DNA of 51,212 bases from positions 1 to 51,212 of the forward strand of contig NZ_SRZX01000012.1 of the NCBI RefSeq assembly GCF_004792665.1, read 5' to 3'. Shown here piece after piece: positions 16,838 through 26,098 of this stretch. The notes beneath the pieces are model-generated. The model had not been told where the DNA came from, searched no databases, and saw nothing but the letters and a program-made list of their open reading frames with translations. Made by a program: the position numbers and the translations under genes. This stretch comes from Marinobacter orientalis (GTDB taxonomy: Bacteria > Pseudomonadota > Gammaproteobacteria > Pseudomonadales > Oleiphilaceae). Each line of letters begins with the position of its first letter. Within the stretch, counting starts at the first letter, position 1.

Positions 16838-18034
16838 ATGAAGTTCGTAGACGAAGCCACCATTATTGTTGAGGCGGGCAAGGGCGGCCACGGTTGCCTG
16901 AGTTTTCGCCGTGAAAAATACGTGCCCAGAGGCGGCCCCGATGGTGGTGACGGCGGTGACGGCGGTTCTGTGTATCTGCAGGCCGACAGCGCTCTCAATA
17001 CGCTGGTCGACTACCGCTTCCAGCGCAAGCACAAGGCCCAGAATGGCGAGCCAGGCTCGGGCCGGAACTGCACCGGCAACAAGGGTGAAGACCTGGTGCT
17101 GCCGGTACCGGTGGGCACCACGGTTGTGGATATGGATACCCATGAGGTATTGGGAGACCTGACCCGTCCGGGCGAGCAGCTGAAAGTTGCGCAAGCGGGT
17201 TTTCACGGCCTGGGCAATACCCGTTTCAAGTCCTCGGTGAACCGCGCTCCACGCCAGACCACCAAGGGTTCCGAAGGCGAGCTTCGCAATCTGCGGCTGG
17301 AGCTGAAAGTGCTGGCAGATGTCGGGTTGCTGGGCATGCCCAACGCCGGCAAGTCTACTTTTATCCGCTCGGTATCGGCAGCCAGGCCAAAGGTGGCGGA
17401 CTACCCGTTCACCACCCTGGTGCCGAATCTCGGGGTGGTCAGCGTACAGGCGCACCAGAGCTTCGTGATTGCCGATATCCCAGGCCTGATCGAAGGCGCG
17501 GCGGAAGGTGCCGGCCTGGGTATCCGCTTCCTGAAGCACCTGGTCCGTACCCGCCTGCTGCTGCACCTGGTCGACGTGGCGCCCTATGACGGCTCCTCGC
17601 CAGTCGAAAGCGTTCGCGCCATCGAGCACGAGCTGGAAAAGTTCAGTGAAACCCTGGCCGGCAGAGAGCGTTGGCTGGTGCTGAACAAGGTGGATATGGT
17701 CGCGGAAGAAGACCGCGACGCCCACTGCCAGGCCATCATCGACGAACTTGGCTGGAAAGGCCCGGTGTTCAGCATCTCCGCTCTCAGCGGCGAGGGTACC
17801 AGGCCACTGACGCAGGCCGTCATGCGCTGGATTGAAGACCAGGCCCGGGAAGAAGCGGAAAATCCCGAATTCGCCGAACGCGAAGCCGCCCGTCGCCGCC
17901 AGATGGACGAAGAGGCACGGGCGAGAATCGAAGCGGAGCGCCAGATACGCCGCGAAGCCCGGCAGGACAGCGACGATGACGACGATTTCGATGACGATGA
18001 TTACGACGTCGAGGTAGTTTACGCTCCTGAATAG
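16838..18034 (+). CDS. obgE: GTPase Obg (CgtA)
   Basis: Obg is an essential GTPase that assists late 50S assembly and the stress response. The 398-residue protein has the glycine-rich Obg fold at the N-terminus (GKGGHGCLSFRREKYVPRGG) and a GTPase domain with G1 GMPNAGKST, G3 DIPGLIEGA and G4 NKVD. Its low-complexity C-terminal tail is highly charged and ends in an Asp-rich run. Several such tails are known in gammaproteobacterial Obg. I chose ATG 16838 with AAGGG upstream. A large hairpin element begins 9 bp after the stop. Confidence 0.96.
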   Translation: MKFVDEATIIVEAGKGGHGCLSFRREKYVPRGGPDGGDGGDGGSVYLQADSALNTLVDYRFQRKHKAQNGEPGSGRNCTGNKGEDLVLPVPVGTTVVDMDTHEVLGDLTRPGEQLKVAQAGFHGLGNTRFKSSVNRAPRQTTKGSEGELRNLRLELKVLADVGLLGMPNAGKSTFIRSVSAARPKVADYPFTTLVPNLGVVSVQAHQSFVIADIPGLIEGAAEGAGLGIRFLKHLVRTRLLLHLVDVAPYDGSSPVESVRAIEHELEKFSETLAGRERWLVLNKVDMVAEEDRDAHCQAIIDELGWKGPVFSISALSGEGTRPLTQAVMRWIEDQAREEAENPEFAEREAARRRQMDEEARARIEAERQIRREARQDSDDDDDFDDDDYDVEVVYAPE

Positions 18035-18043
18035 TGGGGTAGC

Positions 18044-18145
18044 GCCGGCGGACAGGGCGCTGGGGGACACGCTGTGAATACATCCATGTACGCTCGACAA
18101 AAACATCCCTGTTTTTGACGGTCCCCCAACGCCCTGTCCGCCGGC
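18044..18145 (-). repeat. Large hairpin element, copy 2 (unique 25-bp stem, conserved core)
   Basis: Arms 18044-18068 and 18121-18145 (GCCGGCGGACAGGGCG at the outer end) pair over 25 bp with one mismatch and enclose a 52-nt core. The core contains TACATCCATGTA (18079-18090) and AAAAACA-TCCC-TGTTTTT (18099-18116). The core is nearly identical to copy 4 (26583-26684), differing at three positions, yet the arms are unrelated. On the minus strand the loops read ACAGGGATGT and ACATGGATGT. It fills the obgE-proB gap, 9 bp after one stop and 21 bp before the next start. Confidence 0.88.
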
Positions 18146-18166
18146 TTATCCATGGACTGAGTTAGC

Positions 18167-19291
18167 ATGAGCAAAAGAATACAGCTGCGCCAGGCTCGCC
18201 GCCTGGTCGTAAAAATAGGAAGCGCACTACTCACCAATGATGGCAGGGGGCTGGACGTGGCCGCCCTTGGGTTATGGGTGGACCAGATCGCCGAATTGGT
18301 CAGTGATGGTGTTGAAGTGGTTATTGTGTCCTCAGGCTCCGTGGCCGAGGGCATGAGCCGCCTGGGCTGGACTGTTCGTCCTGAGCAGTTGCATGAGCTG
18401 CAGGCGGCAGCGGCTGTCGGTCAGATGGGCCTGGTTCAGACCTGGGAAGCCCAGTTCAAGCGCCATCATATCCATACCGCACAGATTCTGCTTACTCACG
18501 ACGACCTGTCCGACCGCAAGCGCTACCTCAATGCCCGCAGTACCCTGCGGGCACTGCTCGATTTTGGCGTAGTCCCCATCGTTAACGAAAACGACACCGT
18601 GGTCACCGACGAAATCCGGTTCGGCGACAACGATACCCTGGGCGCTCTGGTTGCAAACCTGATCGAAGCCGAGGGGCTGATCATCCTCACCGACCAGCTT
18701 GGACTGTTCGACAAGGATCCGCGCAAAAACCCCGACGCCCAAATGGTCGACGAACGCCGAGCCAGCGACTCCGGACTCGACGCCATGGCCGGCGGCGGAG
18801 CCGGTGCCCTCGGCCGCGGCGGCATGCAGACAAAAGTCCGCGCCGCGCGCCTGGCTGCCCGCTCCGGGGCCTTCACCGTCATTGTTGGCGGTCGCATCGA
18901 AAAAGCCATCGCGCGCCTGCGCGATGGCGACAGCATCGGCACCCTCCTGCTCCCCGAACAGGGCCGAATCGCCGCCCGCAAACAATGGCTTGCCAGCCAT
19001 CTCCAGACCCGCGGCAAGCTCACTCTCGACCAGGGCGCCGTCAACGTTCTTTGCCGAGGCGGCCGCAGCCTGTTACCGGTTGGTGTGAAAAGCGTCGCCG
19101 GCCAGTTCCGCCGCGGCGAAATGGTCTCCTGCGTCGACGAAGCCGGCAAAGAAATCGCCCGCGGCCTGATCAACTACGACGCCGACGAAGCCAGAGCCAT
19201 CGCCGGTCGCTCCAGCGATCGCATCACAGAAGTGCTGGGCTATATCTCCGACGAAGAAATGATCCACCGCGACAACATGGTGATCGTCTAG
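18167..19291 (+). CDS. proB: Glutamate 5-kinase
   Basis: ProB phosphorylates glutamate in the first step of proline synthesis and is usually feedback-inhibited by proline. The 374-residue protein has an amino-acid kinase domain (VVKIGSALLTNDGRG, SSGSVAEGMSRLGW, NENDTVVTDEIRFGDND, GRGGMQTKVRAA) and a C-terminal PUA domain from about residue 280. It is flanked by hairpin elements on both sides, so it is probably transcribed alone or by partial read-through from obgE. proA is not adjacent. Confidence 0.96.
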   Translation: MSKRIQLRQARRLVVKIGSALLTNDGRGLDVAALGLWVDQIAELVSDGVEVVIVSSGSVAEGMSRLGWTVRPEQLHELQAAAAVGQMGLVQTWEAQFKRHHIHTAQILLTHDDLSDRKRYLNARSTLRALLDFGVVPIVNENDTVVTDEIRFGDNDTLGALVANLIEAEGLIILTDQLGLFDKDPRKNPDAQMVDERRASDSGLDAMAGGGAGALGRGGMQTKVRAARLAARSGAFTVIVGGRIEKAIARLRDGDSIGTLLLPEQGRIAARKQWLASHLQTRGKLTLDQGAVNVLCRGGRSLLPVGVKSVAGQFRRGEMVSCVDEAGKEIARGLINYDADEARAIAGRSSDRITEVLGYISDEEMIHRDNMVIV

Positions 19292-19311
19292 CGTTTTCCC
19301 GAGGGAAGGGA

Positions 19312-19420
19312 GGCGGGGCCGACAGGGTTCTCCGAAAACCGTGCATTGCCAGGGATGGCAATGCCGAGCCCCCATGGATGGGTTCACGGCGTGTTTTCGG
19401 AGAACCCTGTCGTCCCCGCC
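19312..19420 (+). repeat. Large hairpin element, copy 3 (unique 28-bp stem, conserved core)
   Basis: Arms 19312-19339 and 19393-19420 (GGCGGGG at the outer end, CTCCGAAAAC at the inner end) pair over 28 bp with one mismatch around a 53-nt core. The core has GCATTGCCA-GGGA-TGGCAATGC and CCCAT-GG-ATGGG. Compared with copy 1, the second inner stem has changed from CACAT/ATGTG to CCCAT/ATGGG, a paired change that keeps base pairing. The outer arms of the two copies are unrelated. It begins 20 bp after the proB stop, in the same sense as proB. Confidence 0.88.
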
Positions 19421-19461
19421 TGTGCTGCCAAGTAAGCAGGTAACCCAGCAATCAGGCACAA

Positions 19462-19487
19462 AAAAACCGACCAGACGGCCGGTTTTT
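19462..19487. terminator. Bidirectional terminator between proB and rpsT
   Basis: AAAAACCGACC and GGCCGGTTTTT form an 11-pair stem with one mismatch and a 4-nt AGAC loop. A-runs on the left and T-runs on the right serve the rpsT (minus) and proB (plus) directions respectively. It lies 23 bp beyond the rpsT stop. Confidence 0.8.
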
Positions 19488-19510
19488 CATTCAGGTTACG
19501 AAAAAGCGAT

Positions 19511-19780
19511 TTACGCGCTCTTCAGAGCCTTGATGCGGGCACTCAAACGGCTCTTCTGGCGAGCAATCTTGTTCTTGGCGAACACGCCCTTGTTAACCAT
19601 GCTGTCCATGATCGGCTGGGCCTTCAGGAAAGCGGCTTGCGCTTCTTCCGGCTTGTTAGCTTCAATGTTGGCCTGGACCTTCTTGATGTAAGTGCGCGCC
19701 ATGGAACGCAGGCTGGCGTTATGCTTGCGGTTTGTCTCGTTCTGACGTGCGCGCTTCTTGGCTTGCGGGGAATTTGCCAC
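19511..19780 (-). CDS. rpsT: 30S ribosomal protein S20
   Basis: S20 binds 16S rRNA early in 30S assembly. The 89-residue protein reads (V/M)ANSPQAKKRARQNETNRKH at its start and ends RLSARIKALKSA, as in the family. The conserved start is a GTG at 19780, with AGGAG 7 nt upstream; no ATG fits. A non-AUG start is also known for E. coli rpsT (UUG), where it matters for autogenous control, so the GTG here may be functional. The gene is divergent from murJ. Confidence 0.97.
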   Translation of the reverse strand: MANSPQAKKRARQNETNRKHNASLRSMARTYIKKVQANIEANKPEEAQAAFLKAQPIMDSMVNKGVFAKNKIARQKSRLSARIKALKSA

Positions 19781-20064
19781 CGTATAACTCCTGAGATCTG
19801 TGAAATCCGAAATTCGTGTGAAACGATTCGTAAAAATCGCGGGCGCGCCAAAACCAGCGCGTCGAAATAAATGACGCGGAACTATGCCGCCAACGCCCCG
19901 AAATGTCAAGACGCAGCGCTATTTCATCCCGGTATTCACAGGGGCTGTGGTAAACTCGCCGCTCGTTACCGGAGCGCCCCCGAAGATCTTAAGTAAATAC
20001 CGAAACCAGGGCCATTGCGCGCCGGGAAACTCCAAAATCTACCACACCATTGTCCAGGCCACGA

Positions 20065-21648
20065 ATGTCATCCGAACCTGAGCGGACAGAAAAACTACAG
20101 AAGGCATTGCCCGGGCCGCCGGGACTGCTGAGGTCCTCCGGCGTTGTGGGCGTAATGACCATGCTGTCACGGGTCCTTGGCCTGGTGCGGGACATGGTAA
20201 TTGCCCGCTATTTCGGTGCCGGCGCCAGCGCCGATGCCTTCTTCGTGGCCTTCAAGATCCCCAACTTTCTGCGCCGTCTGTTCGCCGAGGGCGCATTTTC
20301 CCAGGCCTTCGTGCCGGTGCTTTCCTCTTATCGGGAGCAGGAGTCGGTCACCGAAGTCCGGCGCCTGGTCAATGCGGTTGCCGGCTCCCTGGGCCTGGTG
20401 CTGCTTGGGGTGACCGTCGTTGCCATGGTGGGCGCACCGCTGTTGACCGCGGTTTTCGCGCCGGGTTTTCTGGATAACGACCTCAAATTCGGCCTTGCCA
20501 GTGACATGCTGCGCATCACCTTCCCTTACCTGCTGCTGATCTCGCTGACGGCCTTTGCCGGCGGCATCCTTAACAGCTACGACCGTTTCGCCATACCCGC
20601 TTTCACACCGGTACTGCTGAACCTGGCAATGATCGGTGCCGCCATTTTCCTGTCACCGCTGATGGAAACCCCCATCATTGCCCTTGCCTGGGGTGTGTTC
20701 ATTGCCGGTGCGTTGCAGTTGTTCTTCCAGATTCCCTTCCTGATGCAGTTGGGGCTGATGCCGCGGCCAAAGGTGGACTACAAACACGAAGGGGTCAGCC
20801 GCATACTGAAGCTGATGGTTCCTGCATTGTTCGGCGTTTCCGTGAGCCAGATCAACCTGTTGCTGGACACAGTGCTTGCTTCGTTCCTGCAGACCGGCAG
20901 CGTTTCCTGGCTGTATTACTCGGACAGGCTCGCTGAACTGCCGCTGGGCGTGTTCGGTATAGCCATTGCCACTGTGATTCTGCCCAGCCTGTCCCGCAAA
21001 CACGCCGCCGCATCGGCGGACCAGTTCTCGGCAACGCTGGACTGGGCGGTGCGGGCCGTTCTGTTGATTGGTCTGCCGGCTGCGCTGGCGTTGGCCCTGC
21101 TGGCGGAACCGTTGATCGCAACCCTGTTCCATTATGGGGAAGTCACGGACCGGGATGTGACCATGGCGGCCCAGAGCCTGCGTGCCTATTCCGCAGGGCT
21201 GCTCGCCTTCATGTTGATCAAGGTGCTGGCACCTGGCTATTTCGCCCGTGAAGACACCAAAACCCCGGTCAAGATCGGCATTATCGCGATGGTGGCCAAT
21301 ATGGTGTTCAACCTGGCACTGATCTTTCCTCTTGCGCATGCAGGGCTGGCGCTGGCAACGTCGCTGTCGGCCTGGCTGAATACCGGCCTGTTGTGGCGCG
21401 GATTGATAAAGGAAGGCGCCTGGAAGTGGCAGCCGGGCTGGCCCCGTTTCCTGGTACAGATCAGCCTTGCCAACGCGGCGCTGGCGGGAGCAATCCTCTG
21501 GCTGCAGCCGCCGGTTGACCGTTGGCTGGGTGCGGGTGGCCTCCAGCGTGCCACGGATATGGGTATTCTCGTAGTCTCCGGCGTTGCTGTGTATTTTATC
21601 GTGTTGGCACTGGCCGGGGTTCGGGTAAGACATTTCCGCCACAGGTAG
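20065..21648 (+). CDS. murJ: Lipid II flippase MurJ
   Basis: MurJ moves lipid II across the inner membrane for peptidoglycan synthesis. The 527-residue product is hydrophobic throughout, with about 14 membrane segments, and has family landmarks: SRVLGLVRDMVIARYFGAGA, FFVAFKIPNFLRRLFAEGAF and the segment APGYFAREDTKTPVKIG. I chose ATG 20065; the ribosome binding site is weak, and an in-frame TTG at 20050 is a less likely start. It is followed after 66 bp by ribF, as in Pseudomonas. Confidence 0.95.
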   Translation: MSSEPERTEKLQKALPGPPGLLRSSGVVGVMTMLSRVLGLVRDMVIARYFGAGASADAFFVAFKIPNFLRRLFAEGAFSQAFVPVLSSYREQESVTEVRRLVNAVAGSLGLVLLGVTVVAMVGAPLLTAVFAPGFLDNDLKFGLASDMLRITFPYLLLISLTAFAGGILNSYDRFAIPAFTPVLLNLAMIGAAIFLSPLMETPIIALAWGVFIAGALQLFFQIPFLMQLGLMPRPKVDYKHEGVSRILKLMVPALFGVSVSQINLLLDTVLASFLQTGSVSWLYYSDRLAELPLGVFGIAIATVILPSLSRKHAAASADQFSATLDWAVRAVLLIGLPAALALALLAEPLIATLFHYGEVTDRDVTMAAQSLRAYSAGLLAFMLIKVLAPGYFAREDTKTPVKIGIIAMVANMVFNLALIFPLAHAGLALATSLSAWLNTGLLWRGLIKEGAWKWQPGWPRFLVQISLANAALAGAILWLQPPVDRWLGAGGLQRATDMGILVVSGVAVYFIVLALAGVRVRHFRHR

Positions 21649-21714
21649 GTTATAATCGCGCGTTTTCTCACCAGTGAAACCATGCACCGCTGGCAAAACA
21701 AGGGTTCGCTTTAC

Positions 21715-22686
21715 ATGCGTCTGATCCGGGGCCTGACCAACCTGAAACACTTTGCGCAGCAGGCCGACGGGCCGCTGGCCAATGGGTGCGTTGCCACCAT
21801 CGGGAATTTTGACGGCGTTCATCTGGGGCATCAGACCATTATTGATCAGGTGCACGAGAAAGCACTGGAGCTGGGCGTGCCCTCTGTGGTGATGGTATTC
21901 GAGCCCCAGCCGCGCGAGTTTTTCCAGGGTCGTGAGGCTCCTCCCAGGCTGACGGCATTCCGGCAGAAATTCGAATCGTTGCTGGCGTCGGGTATTGATA
22001 TTGTCCTGTGCCTGCGTTTTAACGAGCGGTTTCGCAGTTATTCCGGCATGGGATTCATTGAGGACGTTCTGATTGACGGCCTCGGTGTCCGCCATCTGGT
22101 GGTCGGGGACGATTTCCGTTTCGGCTGCGACCGCGCCGGTGACTTTGCGCTGCTGCGGGAGGTGGGCGAAAAACGGGGGTTCACGGTTGAAAACACCCGC
22201 ACCGTCACCGTTGATGGTGAGCGGGTCAGCAGCACCCGGATTCGCAATGTGCTGGCCGAGAACCGGATCGAAGAAGCCGAAGCCCTGCTGGGCCACCCTT
22301 TCCGCATCCGCGGAAGAGTGGTATACGGACGCCAGTTGGGGCGCGAGATCGGCGCGCCAACGGCCAACCTGCTGCTGCCCCAGATGCCGCCCCTGAGAGG
22401 TGTCTACGTGATAAGCGCGACCCTGGAGGATGGAAGGGTGGTGGACGGCGTTGCCAACATCGGGTTGCGCCCGACGGTGGATGGCAAGCAGCCCTCGCTG
22501 GAAGTGCACCTGTTTGACTTTGCTGGCACACTTTATGGCCAGCGACTGGATGTGGTTTTCCGCCATGCCTTGCGGGACGAAGTGAAATTCGACTCGGTGG
22601 ATGACCTGAAACAGCAGATTGCCCGTGATTTCGACGACGCCCGGGCGTGGATTGCAGTCCATGGCTCCTCCGCCACCGGACACTGA
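21715..22686 (+). CDS. ribF: Bifunctional riboflavin kinase/FAD synthetase
   Basis: RibF converts riboflavin to FMN and then FAD. The N-terminal nucleotidyltransferase domain has GNFDGVHLGHQ and the later SSTRIRN motif. The C-terminal flavokinase domain, from about residue 185, has GRVVYGRQLGREIGAPTANL. I chose ATG 21715 (MRLIRGLTNLKHF), the usual family start; an ATG at 21682 would add 11 residues. Length is 323. It sits between murJ and ileS and is likely co-transcribed with them. Confidence 0.95.
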   Translation: MRLIRGLTNLKHFAQQADGPLANGCVATIGNFDGVHLGHQTIIDQVHEKALELGVPSVVMVFEPQPREFFQGREAPPRLTAFRQKFESLLASGIDIVLCLRFNERFRSYSGMGFIEDVLIDGLGVRHLVVGDDFRFGCDRAGDFALLREVGEKRGFTVENTRTVTVDGERVSSTRIRNVLAENRIEEAEALLGHPFRIRGRVVYGRQLGREIGAPTANLLLPQMPPLRGVYVISATLEDGRVVDGVANIGLRPTVDGKQPSLEVHLFDFAGTLYGQRLDVVFRHALRDEVKFDSVDDLKQQIARDFDDARAWIAVHGSSATGH

Positions 22687-22721
22687 CCGACATTTAACAA
22701 CCTGAGCTACGCACTTTTACC

Positions 22722-25541
22722 ATGAGCGACTACAAGCACACACTGAATCTGCCTGAAACCGCCTTCCCCATGCGCGGCAACCTCGCCAAGCGGGAACCGG
22801 ACATGCTCAAACGCTGGCAGGACCTGAACGTCTACGGCACCCTGCGCAAGCAGCGCGAAGGCCGCGAAAAGTTCATCCTTCACGATGGTCCTCCCTACGC
22901 CAACGGCAGCATTCATATCGGTCATGCGGTCAACAAGATTCTCAAGGATATGATCGTCAAGTCCCGCAGCTTTATGGGCTACGACGCACCTTATGTGCCG
23001 GGCTGGGACTGCCATGGCCTGCCTATCGAACACAAGGTGGAGCAGGAGATCGGCAAGGCTGGTGTAAAGGTGGACTACAAGACCTTTCGCCAGGCCTGCC
23101 GCGACTATGCCACCAGGCAGATCGCCGGCCAGAAAGACGACTTTATCCGCCTGGGTGTGATGGGGGAGTGGGAAAAGCCCTACCTGACCATGGACCCGAA
23201 AGTGGAAGCAGGCATTGTACGGGCTCTGGGCAAGATCGTTGCCAAAGGTCACCTGGTTCGTGGATTCAAGCCGGTTTACTGGAGCGTCGTGGGTCAGTCG
23301 GCGCTGGCAGAAGCCGAAGTGGAATACCAGGACAAGACCTCGGTACAGATCGACGTTCGCTTCACGGTTGTGGATCAGGCGCGGGTGCTTGACTTGTTCG
23401 GAACGGATAAAGGCGAGGGTGATGTCTCGGTTGTGATCTGGACCACCACGCCCTGGACCATCCCGGCCAACCAGGCGGTGTCCATTCACCCCGAACTGGA
23501 ATACGCGCTGGTGCAGGTAGATGCTGGCCAGGGCCCCGAGCGGATGATTGTGGCGGCAGACATGGTCGATGGCATCATGGCGCGCTGGGGTGTGGAGAAC
23601 TATGAGGTTCTGGCGACGGCACCCGGTGCCAGCCTGGAAAAACTTGCCCTCCACCATCCGGTCTATGACAGGCAGGTACCGCTGATTCTCGGTGAACACG
23701 TATCCACCGACGCGGGTACTGGCGTCGTTCATACCGCGCCGGATCATGGTATTGAAGACTTTGAAGTGGGCAAGGCCTATGGCATTGGCACCATCAGCCT
23801 GGTTAAAGCCGATGGCACCTATACCCAGGCCGCTGACGAGTTTGCCGGCGTGCACGTGTACAAGGCCGACGATCCGGTGTGTGCCGCTCTGGAGCGAGAG
23901 GGCAAGCTGGTGCGGGCCGAGAAGTTCAGCCACAGTTACCCCCATTGCTGGCGCACCAAGACGCCACTGATCTATCGTGCCACGCCCCAGTGGTTTATCA
24001 GCATGGATAAGGAAAACCTCCGTGCCGACGCCCTGGAGGCCATCAAGGGTGTGCGCTGGGTCCCCGCGTGGGGGCAGAACCGTATCGAGGCAATGTTCAG
24101 ACAATCCCCGGACTGGTGTATCTCGCGCCAGCGCACCTGGGGTGTGCCGATCACCCTGTTTATCCACAAGGAAACCCAGGAACTGCACCCGGACACCCAG
24201 AACCTGATTGAAGCAGTGGCGAAGGAAATCGAGAAGGGCGGTATCGACGCCTGGTACGACATCGACACCGCAGAGCTGCTGGGCAGCGACGCCGACCAGT
24301 ACGAAAAGGTCACCGACACCCTGGACGTGTGGTTTGATTCGGGTGTGACCCACGAGTCCGTGCTGCGACCCCGCTCGGAGCTGGGCCAGTTCCCGGCGGA
24401 TATGTACCTGGAAGGCTCTGACCAGCACCGCGGCTGGTTCCAGTCGTCCCTGAAAACCTCCATCGCGATGAACGGTGTTGCGCCCTACAAGCAGGTGCTG
24501 ACTCACGGTTTCACCGTAGATGGTAAGGGCCGCAAGATGTCCAAGTCCCTGGGGAACGTGATTGCGCCCCAGGAAGTGATGAATGAGCTGGGTGCCGATA
24601 TCCTGCGGCTGTGGGTGTCTGCCACTGATTACAGCGGAGAGATGACAGTCTCCAAGGATATCCTCAAGCAGACCGCGGACGGCTATCGCCGCATCCGCAA
24701 CACCGCCCGCTTCCTGCTCAGCAACCTTACCGGGTTCGATCCGGAGCAGCACTCCCTGGCGCCGGCAGACATGATTGCCCTGGACAGCTGGATGGTCGAC
24801 AAGGCTCTGCGGCTTCAGGAAGAACTGCACGAGGATTACCAGAATTACGCCTTCCTGCGTATTTACCAGAAGGTGTATAACTTCTGCGAGGCCACTCTGG
24901 GCGGCTTCTATCTGGACATCATCAAGGACCGCCAGTACACCACCCAGGCTGACAGCCGCGAGCGCCGCTCCTGCCAGACAGCTCTGTACCATGTGGCGGA
25001 AGCGCTGGTGCGCTGGATTGCACCAATCCTCAGCTTCACCGCTGATGAAATCTGGCAGCACCTGCCAGGCAGGCATGGCGATACCGTGTTCTACGAGACC
25101 TGGTATGAGGGTCTGACTCCGCTGCCGGCTGACGCAGAACTTGGTCGTGATTACTGGAGCCGCATCTACAGCGTCAAGGAAGCGGTCAACAAGCGCCTGG
25201 AAGAGGCCCGTGGCCGTGGCGAGATCAAGGGTTCACTGAGCGCGGAAGTAACACTGTACTGCGACGGTGATCTGGCGAACGACCTCAACTATCTGGGCGA
25301 AGAGTTGCGCTTTGTGCTCATCACCTCCGAAGCGACGGTAAAACCGGCCTCTGAAGCCGGCGATGCCGAGCAGACCTCCCACGAAGGCTTGTGGGTGAAA
25401 GTAACCCCGGCCAGTTATGCCAAGTGCGAGCGTTGCTGGCATCACCGGCCGGATGTTGGTCAGAACGAGAAGTACAGCGATCTCTGCGGCCGCTGTGTAA
25501 TCAACGTGGAAGGGCCGGGCGAGTCCCGCTCTTTTGCCTGA
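22722..25541 (+). CDS. ileS: Isoleucyl-tRNA synthetase
   Basis: IleS charges tRNA-Ile and edits misactivated valine. The 939-residue class I enzyme shows the HIGH motif in PPYANGSIHIGHAVNK (around residue 60), the CP1 editing domain (VVIWTTTPWTIPANQAVS), the KMSKS motif as GRKMSKSLGN, and a C-terminal zinc finger with CERCWHH and LCGRC. This layout is the bacterial, mupirocin-sensitive type. It follows ribF by 35 bp and precedes lspA by 25 bp. Confidence 0.98.
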   Translation: MSDYKHTLNLPETAFPMRGNLAKREPDMLKRWQDLNVYGTLRKQREGREKFILHDGPPYANGSIHIGHAVNKILKDMIVKSRSFMGYDAPYVPGWDCHGLPIEHKVEQEIGKAGVKVDYKTFRQACRDYATRQIAGQKDDFIRLGVMGEWEKPYLTMDPKVEAGIVRALGKIVAKGHLVRGFKPVYWSVVGQSALAEAEVEYQDKTSVQIDVRFTVVDQARVLDLFGTDKGEGDVSVVIWTTTPWTIPANQAVSIHPELEYALVQVDAGQGPERMIVAADMVDGIMARWGVENYEVLATAPGASLEKLALHHPVYDRQVPLILGEHVSTDAGTGVVHTAPDHGIEDFEVGKAYGIGTISLVKADGTYTQAADEFAGVHVYKADDPVCAALEREGKLVRAEKFSHSYPHCWRTKTPLIYRATPQWFISMDKENLRADALEAIKGVRWVPAWGQNRIEAMFRQSPDWCISRQRTWGVPITLFIHKETQELHPDTQNLIEAVAKEIEKGGIDAWYDIDTAELLGSDADQYEKVTDTLDVWFDSGVTHESVLRPRSELGQFPADMYLEGSDQHRGWFQSSLKTSIAMNGVAPYKQVLTHGFTVDGKGRKMSKSLGNVIAPQEVMNELGADILRLWVSATDYSGEMTVSKDILKQTADGYRRIRNTARFLLSNLTGFDPEQHSLAPADMIALDSWMVDKALRLQEELHEDYQNYAFLRIYQKVYNFCEATLGGFYLDIIKDRQYTTQADSRERRSCQTALYHVAEALVRWIAPILSFTADEIWQHLPGRHGDTVFYETWYEGLTPLPADAELGRDYWSRIYSVKEAVNKRLEEARGRGEIKGSLSAEVTLYCDGDLANDLNYLGEELRFVLITSEATVKPASEAGDAEQTSHEGLWVKVTPASYAKCERCWHHRPDVGQNEKYSDLCGRCVINVEGPGESRSFA

Positions 25542-25566
25542 TGGAAGCCGGACTGTGGAAGGTGTA

Positions 25567-26073
25567 ATGAGCGACACGGAAGCAACCGGCTCCAAGCTTC
25601 GCTGGCTGTGGCTGTCGGTGCTGGTCATCGTACTGGATCTCGGCACCAAGGCCATGGCGAGCGCTATGTTGACCTACGGCGACCCGGTGCCGGTGATGCC
25701 CATGTTCAATCTGACGCTGCTTCACAATACCGGTGCGGCGTTCAGCTTCCTGGCCGGTGCTGCCGGCTGGCAGCGCTGGTTCTTTATTACCCTGGCGCTG
25801 GTAGTCAGTGTGGTGCTGGTGTACTGGCTGAAATCCCTGCGGCGCCATGAAACCTGGTCGGCCATTGCCATCGTATTAATTCTGGGTGGCGCTCTGGGCA
25901 ACGTGTATGACCGTGTTGTGCATGGCTATGTGGTGGATTTTCTGCATTTTTACTGGAACAACTACCACTTCCCCGCCTTTAACATTGCCGACACCGCCAT
26001 CACCATTGGTGCCGGCATGATGATACTCGACATTTTCCGCAAGCCCCGGGAACCCGATGGTGATCCGGAGTGA
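25567..26073 (+). CDS. lspA: Lipoprotein signal peptidase (signal peptidase II)
   Basis: LspA cleaves the signal peptide of prolipoproteins after lipid attachment; bamD and the DUF2057 protein in this window are among its expected substrates. The 168-residue protein has four membrane segments and both catalytic Asp residues, in GGALGNVYDRVVHGYVVDF and FNIADTAI. I chose ATG 25567 with GGAAGG upstream; an in-frame TTG at 25534 overlaps ileS and is not conserved. Confidence 0.96.
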   Translation: MSDTEATGSKLRWLWLSVLVIVLDLGTKAMASAMLTYGDPVPVMPMFNLTLLHNTGAAFSFLAGAAGWQRWFFITLALVVSVVLVYWLKSLRRHETWSAIAIVLILGGALGNVYDRVVHGYVVDFLHFYWNNYHFPAFNIADTAITIGAGMMILDIFRKPREPDGDPE

Positions 26074-26098
26074 CGGAAGACAGGAGCGATAGCTGCCA

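Noticed and set aside
16805..18106. Long minus-strand frame of 433 codons opposite obgE
   Set aside because: It is a shadow of the strongly conserved obgE gene in GC-rich DNA. Its first residues come from hairpin copy 2.
18044..18145. Hairpin elements as CRISPR repeats, integron attC sites or group II intron pieces
   Set aside because: There is no regular spacing, no attC R/L box motifs (RYYYAAC/GTTRRRY), no integrase or reverse transcriptase near, and copies are kilobases apart.
20653..25076. Minus-strand frames of 676 and 789 codons opposite murJ-ribF and ileS
   Set aside because: The forward strand carries complete, motif-rich murJ, ribF and ileS; the reverse frames are Gln/His-rich translations of their complements.
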